This document shows positions 1 through 8,318 of a stretch of DNA of 30,708 nucleotides, one piece after another. This DNA comes from Opitutia bacterium (GTDB lineage: Bacteria > Verrucomicrobiota > Verrucomicrobiia > Opitutales > Coraliomargaritaceae), in the NCBI GenBank assembly GCA_018663485.1, contig JABJQI010000016.1, positions 1 through 30,708 on the forward strand, read 5' to 3'. The notes beneath the pieces are model-generated. The model was not told where the DNA came from. It saw only the letters and a program-made list of their open reading frames with translations, and made no database searches. The first letter of the stretch is position 1. Every line of letters starts with the position of its first letter. The translations under genes and the position numbers were made by a program.

Positions 1-881
1 GAAACCGCACGTGCCTTAATTTGCAGTGTTTCTTCAACTAGGCTACGGAGGTATTCACCCGCACCACCGAGTTGGGAATGACCGAACGCATCAGAACTGG
101 CACTTGCGGTGGAAACGAAGTTACCATCTGCATCGACGAGGCCTTCGCCCACGACGACGACGCAGTATTTCTCCTTTTGCAGAACGTGCTGCACATCAGA
201 GATGAATTTCTCAGCCGAGAAAGCGACTTCTGGAAGGTAGATAAGGTGTGGAGCGGCATTTGGCTCGTCACGCCCCTTGGCAAGAGCGGCACCAGCTGCA
301 ATCCAACCTGCACTGCGGCCCATGACTTCGATGATTTGCACCAAGTCGTATTGGCCCATCGCCGCGTTGTCGCAGGCGATTTCTTTAACGGTCGTCGCGA
401 TGTATTTGATCACACTACCATAACCTGGTGTGTGGTCTGTGGTAACGAGGTCGTTATCGATTGTTTTTGGAATACCAATCACGCGGAGATCATAGCCACG
501 TTCTTGAGCTAGCTTAGAGATCTTGTCGGCGGTGTCTTGCGAGTCGTTACCACCAGCGTAGAAGAAGTAGCGGATATTATGAGCCTCGAAGACTTGCAGT
601 ACGCGGTCGTAGTCTTGCTGGTTCTTAAGTTTGAAACGGCAAGTACCAAGTGCTGCGCCAGGTGTGTGGCGAAGAGCGCGGATAGTTTGCTGAGTCTCTG
701 CAGCGAGATCGACGAGTTGCTCGTTCAAGATGCCTAGTATCCCGTTTACCCCACCGTAAATTTCTTCGATACACTCGTGGTTGAGTGCTTCGGCAACGAC
801 ACCCGCGAGGCTGGCGTTAATAACGGATGTTGGGCCACCGGATTGGGCGACGAGGCAATTTCCTTCGAGTTCTTCTGACAT
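1..881 (-). CDS. pfp: PPi-dependent 6-phosphofructokinase, C-terminus cut off by the window edge
   Basis: Glycolytic/gluconeogenic enzyme interconverting fructose-6-phosphate and fructose-1,6-bisphosphate, cytoplasmic. Reading the reverse strand from the ATG at 881 gives 293 residues with no stop before the edge. Visible are the N-terminal phosphate-binding SGGPTSVINASL (residues 14-25), GGNDS (110-114), PKTIDND (138-144) and a later MGRSAGW motif. ATP-dependent enzymes have Gly at two positions of these motifs (GGDGS, PGTIDND); here they are Asp and Lys, the known signature of PPi use. The gene lies 67 bp downstream of purB on the same strand, and the gap is AT-rich (about 893-920), so it may carry its own promoter. 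No Shine-Dalgarno is seen before the start. Family identity is secure; the PPi specificity is inferred from the two residues. Confidence 0.93.
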   Translation of the reverse strand, partial: MSEELEGNCLVAQSGGPTSVINASLAGVVAEALNHECIEEIYGGVNGILGILNEQLVDLAAETQQTIRALRHTPGAALGTCRFKLKNQQDYDRVLQVFEAHNIRYFFYAGGNDSQDTADKISKLAQERGYDLRVIGIPKTIDNDLVTTDHTPGYGSVIKYIATTVKEIACDNAAMGQYDLVQIIEVMGRSAGWIAAGAALAKGRDEPNAAPHLIYLPEVAFSAEKFISDVQHVLQKEKYCVVVVGEGLVDADGNFVSTASASSDAFGHSQLGGAGEYLRSLVEETLQIKARAV

Positions 882-948
882 AGGTAATTTTTCTCTGTTA
901 ATTTAAAATATATATTGTGTGTAATTTCGGCCGCAGTGAACGCAACAC

Positions 949-2373
949 TTAAAGAATCGCGCCTGGTGTATAGTTAGCCGCATCTGGGAAATTTTGAGCT
1001 TCTTCGCGAACCATCGCGCAGAAGTTCTCAACCTGTACAGTCGCCAATCCAGTCATCGCTTGAGCGCGGCCCATCATTTCAGAGAGCTCCGCTTCGGAAA
1101 GACCGAGGCGGACATCGGCACCAAGGCGGGCGACTAGATCGTTGCTAATGATCGCGCCGGCACGCAGGTCGCGAACCGTCTGCACCGCGTGCTCCTTGAT
1201 CGCTTCGTGGGCCTCTTCGCGGCCTGCACCTGCCTTGACTGCCTCCATGAGTACGGTGGTCGTGGCCAGAAATGGGCCGTAGCGTTGATTTTCTTGTTCG
1301 ATCACCGCGGGGTAAACCTCCATCTGATTGAGAATCGTAATGAAGGTATCGATCAGGCCATCGATCGCAAAGAAGCTGTCGGGAAGGAATACGCGACGCA
1401 CCACCGAACAAGAGACATCACCCTCGTTCCATTGATCGCCGGCGAGCTCGCCCGCCATCGTCAGGTAGCCCTTTAGAATGACCCCAAATCCGTTGATGCG
1501 CTCACAGCTTCGGCTGTTCATCTTGTGCGGCATCGCGGAAGAGCCGACTTGCCCCTTAGCAAAGCCTTCACTGGCAAGCTCATGCCCTGCCATGATGCGC
1601 AGTGTCTTGGCAAAACTAGACGGACCCGATGCGAGGCGGACAAAGATCGAAACGACTTCAAAGTCCAGCCCACGCGGGTAAACCTGACCGACGGCATCAA
1701 GCGCTGCGCCAACACCGAGGTGGTCAAGAATACTGCCTTCGAGTGATGCGACCTTAGAGGCATCACCGTCGAACAGTGTGAGTAGATCCATCTGTGTGCC
1801 GACTGGCCCCTTAAGACCACGGATCGGATAGTTGTCGATAATACGGTCGAGTTCGCGAACTGCGAGAAGCAGATCTTCACCAAACATCGCAAGGCGCTTG
1901 CCAAAAGTCGTCGGCTGCGCGGGCACGTTGTGCGTACGGGCAGTGATCACCAGTGACTTCCACTCCTCGGCGCGATTGGCCAATGCAAGCAAGGCCGCGA
2001 CGCCTTTGTTACGCACGACCTCGAGGGCTTTGACTATCTGTAGCTGCTCAACATTTTCAGTCAAATCACGGCTAGTCAGTCCTTTGTGAATGTGCTCGTG
2101 CCCTGCTAGGTCACAAAACTCTTCAATACGCGCCTTCACGTCGTGCCGTGTGATCGCTTCGCGCTGGTTGATCGAGTCGAGATTGATCTCGTTCTTCACA
2201 CGCTCATACGCGTCGATCGCTTCTTGGGGAATGTCGAGACCAAGTTCCTTTTGCGCACGCAGCACGGCGATCCAGTATTCACGCTCCAACTTGATACGTC
2301 CTTCCGCGCTCCAGACTGCGCACATTGCCTTCGAGGCGTAACGCCCCGCTAATACATTTGGTATGTTTTCCAT
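949..2373 (-). CDS. purB: Adenylosuccinate lyase
   Basis: Catalyses two steps of purine synthesis: SAICAR to AICAR plus fumarate, and adenylosuccinate to AMP plus fumarate; cytoplasmic homotetramer. The 474-residue protein has the fumarase/aspartase superfamily layout: the TSRDLTENVE region (residues 100-109), TARTHNVPAQPTTFGKR (144-160) with the conserved His, and the superfamily signature GSSAMPHKMN (277-286) on the mobile catalytic loop. The length and the 'TRHDVKARIEEFC' segment resemble the longer eukaryote-like PurB branch rather than the roughly 430-residue Bacillus type; that subgroup call is my inference. It is followed by the phosphofructokinase gene on the same strand. Other purine genes (purM, purE, purK) lie 20-28 kb away on the opposite strand, so there is no pur operon here. 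The start at 2373 fits the usual N-terminus. Confidence 0.96.
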   Translation of the reverse strand: MENIPNVLAGRYASKAMCAVWSAEGRIKLEREYWIAVLRAQKELGLDIPQEAIDAYERVKNEINLDSINQREAITRHDVKARIEEFCDLAGHEHIHKGLTSRDLTENVEQLQIVKALEVVRNKGVAALLALANRAEEWKSLVITARTHNVPAQPTTFGKRLAMFGEDLLLAVRELDRIIDNYPIRGLKGPVGTQMDLLTLFDGDASKVASLEGSILDHLGVGAALDAVGQVYPRGLDFEVVSIFVRLASGPSSFAKTLRIMAGHELASEGFAKGQVGSSAMPHKMNSRSCERINGFGVILKGYLTMAGELAGDQWNEGDVSCSVVRRVFLPDSFFAIDGLIDTFITILNQMEVYPAVIEQENQRYGPFLATTTVLMEAVKAGAGREEAHEAIKEHAVQTVRDLRAGAIISNDLVARLGADVRLGLSEAELSEMMGRAQAMTGLATVQVENFCAMVREEAQNFPDAANYTPGAIL

Positions 2374-3157
2374 AGCTTCTTAAATTTGAGAAAACGAAAG
2401 AAACTACAGCTCTCGCCTCCCCATGCGACCAAAAAAGCGCACAGATCACAACGATCTCAGAGTCACGCAACTAGGACAACACTGACTCCCTCTTGAGCGG
2501 CAAAGAACGAGTTCCGCAGTAGATGTGTACCAGATGAGGCGCGTACTGAATTCAATCAAAACAGTCGAATTGAAATAATAATTTAGCGAGTTTCACAGGA
2601 TCCGTTCATCCTTGGCTCTGTTTCATCGGTAATAATACCTAATTTATAACTCTCTTCAGCATTAAACCACCTCCTTAACAACGCAAATTAGCCTCGGGCC
2701 GCAATCTGTCATCCAGCCAACCCTTTTGAAATGCCATAAAACTGGCCACGACTTGAACCAGCATTCCTCTCCTGCAATACTTGACCATCATATTTAACAA
2801 TCCACTAAGCTCGTAAACCTAAGAAGCGAGATGCGTCAGCAAACCACCTTCGTTCTTCGGTTAACATGACTCTTCGTATCATTGCTGCAATCGACACGGT
2901 ACGGGATTAATTTATTTCCGCTCGATACGTTCCAAGACTTCAAACTCTTAGAATCAGCAACCGTCGCTTCGAAATCCTCCACTTTGTGGTGGTGTTAAAG
3001 GCAGACAAGCAGCTCAAGGCATTTAGATTGGCATGGGAAATAGCAGTGGCAGAGTGGCTCCCATACTTTAGGACTACGCTGCAATGGCAAAACACCGAGA
3101 GCACAAAAGTTGCCCTCAAGGAGTGGCACACTCAAGCGCCGCACCAGCGCTCCATCA
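2374..3157. other. Gene-free stretch between purB and holA
   Basis: About 780 bp with no convincing gene on either strand. Base composition is more AT-rich than the flanking genes. A reading frame open on the plus strand from 2911 to 3174 (62 residues from a GTG at 2986) matches no family I recognise, overlaps the end of holA and has no ribosome-binding site. No strong hairpin with a T-run was found after holA. It could hold a decayed gene, a small RNA or the purB promoter; the sequence alone does not decide. Confidence 0.5.
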
Positions 3158-4255
3158 TTAGCTCAAACATTTGATCGCCAACTCACGGCACACTTCTTCT
3201 TGTTGATTGGGACGCTCAAGAATGCCTTCAAAGGCCTCGGCAAAGGCAATTTGAAATTGAATGAGTTTCTTGAGCGGCACCTTACTAGCGGTAGCCGCTA
3301 GATTACCTAAATACCATGGGTTCTGTGTGAAGACGTTGAGATTACTTTTCTCGTCGCTCCCACCGAAATGCTGTCCATAAGTGCGGGCCGCCGCTTCGAG
3401 CTCGGACTTAGCGATGCCACGACCACCCAAACGGATCGCTCCTGCATCGAGTAGCACCCGCAGCTGAATCAGCAAACGGTTGCGCGATTGCAAGCTGCCC
3501 AGCAGCGGGCGCGATTCGTTATTGGTAAAGAAATGCCGGCGCAGGGCTTGCAGCGTCCAATCGAGCTTCAATGAATAAAAGGCATCGGCTGCCTCAAAGA
3601 AATCGGCATCACCAAAATTTGGCACTAGATCAGTGACCAGCCGCTCGGTGATCTGCTCACCCGTGTCGGCGACATAAGTCGCAAGCTTACGCGTCTCAGC
3701 CACGATCAAGCGTGAGTTACCATTCACCTTGCCGATCAAAAGCTGTACTGCCTCGCGCGCAATGCTCACACCCGCCTGTTCGCACTCGTCCTGAATCATA
3801 CGGGCATACATCGCCGCTGCGTTTTTATCCACTGCCAGTGCCGTGAAATCAGCATTTTTCTGACACCACTTGTAGAAGCTACGCACTTTATAAACTGGCT
3901 GAGCAGTGATCAGCACCCCGACTTGGGCCGAATCGAGCGTCTCCAAGGTCGCCTTCAAATTGTCCAGCAAATCGAGCGTACCTTGCGCTTTGCCGGTCTG
4001 ACTATTGGCCATAAAGTTGACATCTTTCAGCCAAACAACCTTGCGATCGCCAAACAGCGAGAGCGTCTGCACTGCGCTGGTAAAGCGATTGATTGCATCT
4101 TCCACCTCGGCGACGTTACCCGCTCTTCCATCCACCACTTCCTTGGACAGATCGTCCGCGATGTCTTTGGTCTGCTCTGCAAACCACTCCTTACCTCGTT
4201 CAGAAACAAGATAATCGTCGTCGCCGCAGATAAATGTGAAGGCTTTCGCTGACAT
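3158..4255 (-). CDS. holA: DNA polymerase III delta subunit (clamp loader)
   Basis: Delta subunit of the clamp loader, which opens the beta sliding clamp for loading onto primed DNA. The 365-residue protein begins MSAKAFTFICGDDDYLVSE, matching the family opening in which a hydrophobic strand leads into G(D/E)(D)xYL. The middle has the AAA+-like fold pattern (VQTLSLFGDRKVVWLKDVNF, a family hallmark near residue 60-80), and the C-terminus has the collar-domain features (RNRLLIQLRVLLDAG and the region around NPWYLGNLAATASK). An in-frame ATG exists 27 codons upstream (4336), but the extra residues are unlike the family, so I start at 4255. The gene is 121 bp downstream of cinA on the same strand and may be co-transcribed with it. 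The paired delta-prime gene is not in the window. Confidence 0.88.
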   Translation of the reverse strand: MSAKAFTFICGDDDYLVSERGKEWFAEQTKDIADDLSKEVVDGRAGNVAEVEDAINRFTSAVQTLSLFGDRKVVWLKDVNFMANSQTGKAQGTLDLLDNLKATLETLDSAQVGVLITAQPVYKVRSFYKWCQKNADFTALAVDKNAAAMYARMIQDECEQAGVSIAREAVQLLIGKVNGNSRLIVAETRKLATYVADTGEQITERLVTDLVPNFGDADFFEAADAFYSLKLDWTLQALRRHFFTNNESRPLLGSLQSRNRLLIQLRVLLDAGAIRLGGRGIAKSELEAAARTYGQHFGGSDEKSNLNVFTQNPWYLGNLAATASKVPLKKLIQFQIAFAEAFEGILERPNQQEEVCRELAIKCLS

Positions 4256-4376
4256 GGCTCTTACGGCTGCACCGTAATAATGGAAGAATGATGAATGATT
4301 GAATAAGGAACTGTCGAATGTGTCCACTCCGCCCATCAGCGCAACGCGGAAGTCAGCAACGAAATTAATTAATCCC

Positions 4377-5660
4377 CTAGCGTCCTATCTCAGCACTCAG
4401 GAACTCTTCCAGCTTGTACTTGCGCAGCTTGCGCCGCATCCAATCCAGTGCTGCTTGAACCGCGCGTGCCTTCACATCGAGCCGCCCGCCCGTATAATGC
4501 ACTGTCTTGCACCATACGCCCACAGGTGAGTGATACCCAAAATGAATTGTGCCAACTGGGTGCTTCTCATTGCCCCCATCTGGCCCAGCAAAGCCAGTAA
4601 CACTCAGTCCATAATCTGCTGATAAACGTTCCGACGCTCCAGATGCAAGCGCCACCGCACATTCCGGACTCACCGGCCCGTGTTGCTTTATAAGCGACTC
4701 CGGCACTCCTAGTAAAGTGACCTTCACATCATCCGTATAACAAACCACACCACCAGCGAAGACACTCGAAGCACCAGGAATATCAGTGAACGCATCCGCT
4801 AACGAACCGCCCGTACAGGATTCGGCGATGGCCAAGGTCCGGTCTAATGCCCGCAATTCGTGATACACTACATGAGCGAGTGAACAATGGCCAAAACAGA
4901 CAAAGTCGGCTCGGAAAATCTGCCGCGCCTCTTGTGCAATCAACTTCAGTTCAGCCAGCTGCAGTGAACCGTCGCGACAAGCCAAGCGCACATCCACCAT
5001 CCCGTAGTGCACACAATATGCCACAGCCAATGCTGAGTGTCGCTCAATGATCGGCTGCATCATCTGCTCCACCGAAGATTCACCAAGCCCGCACGTGCGT
5101 ACCTGTACATAAGCATCGCCCTCACCGATCCGCCCGTCTAGCCGTAATCGCGGCAGCACTTGCTTCTCAAACATCGGCTTCAACTCGTGCGTCGGCCCCG
5201 GCAACATGATTAAAACTTTCTCACCTCGCTGATAAATTAGCCCGGGTGCCGTGCCCCGCTCATTATGCAAGGCCTCTCCACCCTTGAAGCCATAACACTG
5301 CTTCAAATGATGCGTCCTCATCTCACACTTTAAAACTGCGAATCGATCCTTGATCGTCGCCTCAACTTCAGGATCAAACACCAGCTCGACGCCCAGCACC
5401 TGCGCAATCGTCTCACGCGTCAAATCATCCGCCGTCGGTCCTAGCCCTCCAGTAGTAATGACCAAATCCGCATGCTCCCAAGCCTGCAGAAAGCCACGTT
5501 TAATTTCATCAACATCATCCATCACCACGCGACTGCGAGTAATCGAGACACCATGGTGCGACAGCTGCTCACCCAAATAAGTGAGATGTGAATTTTCACG
5601 AATACCGACGAGAAGTTCGTCTCCAAAATTAATGACTTCGACTGAAAGTGGCTTTGACAT
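4377..5660 (-). CDS. cinA: CinA-family nicotinamide-nucleotide amidase
   Basis: Two-domain CinA protein, 427 residues. The N-terminal domain (about 1-170) is the MoCF/molybdopterin-binding-like COG1058 fold, with FGDELLVG (12-19) and TTGGLGPTADDLTRE (69-83); in other bacteria this domain has ADP-ribose pyrophosphatase activity. The C-terminal domain (about 260-420) is PncC-type nicotinamide mononucleotide deamidase, with AESCTGG (279-285) containing the nucleophilic Ser and VTGFAGPDGG (354-363). Together they recycle by-products of the NAD cycle; the name comes from competence induction in Streptococcus and does not imply competence here. The gene is transcribed divergently from uvrC across 77 bp and precedes holA on its own strand. 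Identity is firm. Confidence 0.93.
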   Translation of the reverse strand: MSKPLSVEVINFGDELLVGIRENSHLTYLGEQLSHHGVSITRSRVVMDDVDEIKRGFLQAWEHADLVITTGGLGPTADDLTRETIAQVLGVELVFDPEVEATIKDRFAVLKCEMRTHHLKQCYGFKGGEALHNERGTAPGLIYQRGEKVLIMLPGPTHELKPMFEKQVLPRLRLDGRIGEGDAYVQVRTCGLGESSVEQMMQPIIERHSALAVAYCVHYGMVDVRLACRDGSLQLAELKLIAQEARQIFRADFVCFGHCSLAHVVYHELRALDRTLAIAESCTGGSLADAFTDIPGASSVFAGGVVCYTDDVKVTLLGVPESLIKQHGPVSPECAVALASGASERLSADYGLSVTGFAGPDGGNEKHPVGTIHFGYHSPVGVWCKTVHYTGGRLDVKARAVQAALDWMRRKLRKYKLEEFLSAEIGR

Positions 5661-5737
5661 AAACAGGCCGCTAGACAGCGCGACAAATTAACCCTACATA
5701 TAGGCAAGTCAGGAGACTTATAACGCAAACATTACAA
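5661..5737. promoter_or_regulatory. Divergent cinA/uvrC promoter region
   Basis: The 77-bp gap separates the start codons of two oppositely transcribed genes, so it must contain or overlap both promoters unless they lie inside the coding sequences. No clear consensus -35/-10 pair, operator palindrome or SOS box (CTGT-N8-ACAG) was seen by eye. This is placement by gene arrangement only. Confidence 0.45.
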
Positions 5738-7222
5738 ATGCCAAAGGCAGAACACACAAATCTAAAAGAAAAAGTCCGGCGGCTGCCACGCAAGCCGGGC
5801 GTCTATCTGATGAAAGACCGCCTTGGGCGAACGATCTACGTAGGCAAGGCAAAGGATCTAAAAAAGCGCGTCTCCACCTACTTCCAAGCCTCACGCAAGA
5901 CCATGGTCTCGCAACCAAAAGTGCGCGCCATGATCGACCTGATTTACGATTTCGACTTGATTGTCGTCAAATCCGAGGCCGAAGCGCTCTTGCTCGAAGG
6001 ACAGCTGATCAAAAAATACAAGCCGCGCTACAATACCGATTTTACCGACGACAAGCGCTTCCTACTCGTCCGTGTCGATCACCGCGAGCCACTGCCACGT
6101 TTCCGACTCACCCGCAACCGCACCGACAGCAAATCGCACTACTACGGCCCCTTTGCCCACTCCACTCACTTACGTCAAACCCTCGCTGCCCTGCGTAACA
6201 AATTTGGCATCCTGCTCAGTGACGCCAGTCCCATCCTAATAGAAGCGGATCAATGGCGACTGTATGACGATGCGCGCGCCGAGATCTACCAGCACCCCAA
6301 CGAGCTAAGCCAGGCCGACTATCGTGCACGCGTGGATGCGGCCTGCGCCTTTCTCGATGGCAAAACAAAGGAATGGCTCACCGAACTCAAAGAGCAGATG
6401 CAAGCCGCGGCCGAAAGCCGCGACTACGAAAAAGCCGCGCAACTGCGGGACCGCATCACCGCGCTGGAGCAGACCAGTGAGCGCACGCGAAAGTTCGAAC
6501 GTCCACTGCACGATCCCACCCCCAAAAGCGCAACACTGGCACAACTGAAGGCGGATCTGGGACTCCGCAACATCCCCGAGCGCATGGAGTGCTTCGACAT
6601 TTCGCACATCTCTGGCAGCTTCTGCGTCGCCTCCATGGTGGCCTTCAAAAACGGCAGGCCTGACCGCAAGAATTACCGCCGCTACAAAATTAAATCCTTC
6701 ATCGGCAACGACGACTTTCGGGCCATGGAAGAAGTGGTCGGCCGCCGCTATCGTCGCCTCAGCGACGAACAAAAGTCCTTTCCCGACCTGGTCATCATCG
6801 ATGGCGGCGCAGGCCAAGTGACCGCCGCGCTGAAAGCCTTTTTAGGCCAAGGGCTGGAACCGCCCGCCTTAATCGGACTGGCCAAGAAGAACGAGACCAT
6901 CATCTTCAGCGATGGTCGCGAGCCGCTCAACCTCTCGCATCACGATCCCGGACTGCGCATGCTGCAGCACATCCGCGACGAGGCGCACAATTTCGCCAAC
7001 AGCTTCAACGCGGAATTACGCAGTAAGAAACTGCGCGAATCCATCCTCGACGATTTTAAAGGCCTCGGCCCCAACAAACGCCAAGCCCTACTGAAACACT
7101 TCGGCTCGATCGAAAAGCTCCGCGCCGCTGACGCAAAAGAAATCACCCAAGTCGAAGGCATCGGCCCCAAAACTGCCGATCGTCTCGTATTGTTTCTCCA
7201 AGAACCCCCGAAAAAGGTGTAA
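5738..7222 (+). CDS. uvrC: Excinuclease ABC subunit C lacking the Fe-S cysteines
   Basis: Nuclease of nucleotide excision repair that cuts the damaged strand on both sides of a lesion after UvrAB recognition. In order: GIY-YIG nuclease (GVYLM at 21-25, IYVGKAKDLKKR 33-44, catalytic Glu in the EAEALLLEGQLIKKYKPRYN segment), UVR motif that contacts UvrB (about 211-250, RDYEKAAQLRDRI), RNase H-like nuclease with its acidic residues in FDISH (286-290), NDDFRAM (324-330) and IIDGG (353-357) plus RDEAHNFA (413-420), and two helix-hairpin-helix motifs (about 440-490). At 494 residues it is shorter than the roughly 600 of E. coli. The stretch 130-200, where most UvrCs hold four cysteines for a 4Fe-4S cluster, has none; the only Cys residues are 203, 285 and 296. 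All nuclease residues look intact, so it is probably active. Confidence 0.96.
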   Translation: MPKAEHTNLKEKVRRLPRKPGVYLMKDRLGRTIYVGKAKDLKKRVSTYFQASRKTMVSQPKVRAMIDLIYDFDLIVVKSEAEALLLEGQLIKKYKPRYNTDFTDDKRFLLVRVDHREPLPRFRLTRNRTDSKSHYYGPFAHSTHLRQTLAALRNKFGILLSDASPILIEADQWRLYDDARAEIYQHPNELSQADYRARVDAACAFLDGKTKEWLTELKEQMQAAAESRDYEKAAQLRDRITALEQTSERTRKFERPLHDPTPKSATLAQLKADLGLRNIPERMECFDISHISGSFCVASMVAFKNGRPDRKNYRRYKIKSFIGNDDFRAMEEVVGRRYRRLSDEQKSFPDLVIIDGGAGQVTAALKAFLGQGLEPPALIGLAKKNETIIFSDGREPLNLSHHDPGLRMLQHIRDEAHNFANSFNAELRSKKLRESILDDFKGLGPNKRQALLKHFGSIEKLRAADAKEITQVEGIGPKTADRLVLFLQEPPKKV

Positions 7223-7248
7223 TTGTGTTTGTTGTCAATGTAGCGCAG

Positions 7249-7310
7249 TGCTTTAGCTCGCGTACCGATCAACAGCCCCACTAATCCGACGCGTAACTGC
7301 GGCTAAAGCA
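7249..7310. repeat. Imperfect inverted repeat downstream of uvrC
   Basis: TGCTTTAGC at 7249-7257 is the exact reverse complement of GCTAAAGCA at 7302-7310, with 44 bases between that also contain CGCG-rich partly complementary bases (CGCGTAC and ACGCGTA). There is no T-run, so it is not a standard terminator. It could be a repetitive extragenic palindrome like others in this window. Confidence 0.4.
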
Positions 7311-7360
7311 GGAAGCAGCAAACGACGTCCCACGCTCATTCTCTCTTAACTGAGTATCAA

Positions 7361-7645
7361 GAACAGACTGGGCACCTCATCCTTTGCATGATTACCACGG
7401 CGACACGCTCAAATTGGTTTAACGACGCCTCCCTAAAAGAATGGGCACAAGCAGGACTCCCTCACGCCTCATTAATACCAGCAAAACTGTTCACACTAAA
7501 TGGGCGGTTGATTCTCCGTCGCTTGGGTGAGCTTACAGACATTGACCAGCAAACAATTGCTAAATCCCTACAGTCGATGCTCCCGCTCAGCACTGACACC
7601 TCGCGATGCCACACTTGCCTTTCAGCGGACTCTTCTTCTTGCTAG
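7361..7645 (+). pseudogene. 5'-truncated PemK/MazF-type toxin remnant
   Basis: The frame reads EQTGHLILCMITTATRSNW, then AGLPHASLIPAKLFTLNGR and LILRRLGELTDIDQQT. This order (TGH-hydrophobic-MITTA...W, then AGL..xS...xKLFTL..RLILRRLG.L...D) is what I recognise as the C-terminal two thirds of PemK/MazF-family endoribonuclease toxins. The frame is open only from 7307. The usual N-terminal strand with the catalytic Arg and the (R/K)PALVV-type segment is absent from this frame and I do not see it in the others just upstream. The C-terminus runs past the normal end into low-quality residues (Ser/Cys-rich), suggesting a frameshift. No antitoxin gene is adjacent. The first ATG is at 7388 but has no ribosome-binding site. 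I consider it a dead fragment of an old toxin-antitoxin locus; a chance match is possible but unlikely given the number of shared positions. Confidence 0.6.
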
Positions 7646-7713
7646 GAAAGTAACAAACTTTTTATTTTTATCCATGAGCATTGTCGAGCAAGAGCGCCCT
7701 GCCGAGCGCACAC

Positions 7714-7745
7714 AAAAAAACTGCCACAACAGGGTGTTGTGGCAG
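7714..7745 (-). terminator. Rho-independent terminator of the pilin gene
   Basis: CTGCCACAAC (7721-7730) and GTTGTGGCAG (7736-7745) form a perfect 10-bp stem with a 5-base loop. On the minus strand the hairpin is followed directly by seven T residues (A-run at 7714-7720). It lies 32 bp beyond the stop of the minus-strand pilin gene, exactly where its terminator should be. Confidence 0.93.
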
Positions 7746-7777
7746 TCGATAAATTTGGTTAAAACTCAGAAATTAAC

Positions 7778-8155
7778 TTAGAAATCAACTGTTATTGTTG
7801 TACCTCCTGCGTCACCAGCTCCAGCTGGTAATCCTGTCACGACATAATCCGTACCTTGTTCGATGTTATCGGTATAATCTTCAGCAGCAACCTGCAAAGA
7901 TGCCTCGTTCACACCTTTGATATATTTATCAGCACCGATAAGATCGGCAATAGCAACGGTAGTAACGCCATTCTCTAAAAAATGTTGATCTGCCGCTGAT
8001 GTGATTTGACGTATGTTATTTAGCACCGCTTTGGACTGAGAAGTGGTACGAACCTTCTGGAAGGCTGGAACCGCCATTGCAGCGAGAAGACCGATAATGA
8101 CCACTACGATCATGATTTCAACGAGTGTGAATCCTTTTTTACTTTTATTTTGCAT
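7778..8155 (-). CDS. Type IV pilin-like / type II secretion pseudopilin
   Basis: Secreted or envelope filament subunit, 125 residues. The N-terminus has a class III signal peptide: short basic leader MQNKSKKG, cleavage expected between Gly8 and Phe9, Glu at position +5 of the mature protein (Glu13), then the hydrophobic helix FTLVEIMIVVVIIGLLAAMA. The rest is a small globular domain without the usual C-terminal disulphide cysteines (there is no Cys in the protein). The 'prepilin N-terminal cleavage/methylation' family is reliable; whether it belongs to a pilus or to a type II secretion pseudopilus is not decidable, because no pil or gsp genes are nearby. It is a single-gene unit: a strong terminator follows, and 163 bp separate its start from the next minus-strand gene upstream. 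No Shine-Dalgarno is visible (the 18 bases before ATG are A-rich). Confidence 0.92.
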   Translation of the reverse strand: MQNKSKKGFTLVEIMIVVVIIGLLAAMAVPAFQKVRTTSQSKAVLNNIRQITSAADQHFLENGVTTVAIADLIGADKYIKGVNEASLQVAAEDYTDNIEQGTDYVVTGLPAGAGDAGGTTITVDF

Positions 8156-8318
8156 AATGATATTCTTTTTTTGTTGATATTTTTATATGCCACTCGGAGG
8201 GATCTGAGCAGATACACACTGAAACCCATCGCTGCGGGAATATCAAGCAAAAGCCAAGCACGGTTAGGAATTTAACAACTTTTTGACGTCTGTGCTCATG
8301 CGGCCTGAATCTGCAAGC

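Noticed and set aside
2911..3174. Plus-strand open frame overlapping the end of holA (62 residues from GTG)
   Set aside because: No family resemblance, GTG start without ribosome-binding site, partly antisense to holA.
6305..6817. 170-residue minus-strand frame inside uvrC
   Set aside because: Antisense shadow of a well-supported gene; composition follows from uvrC codon usage.
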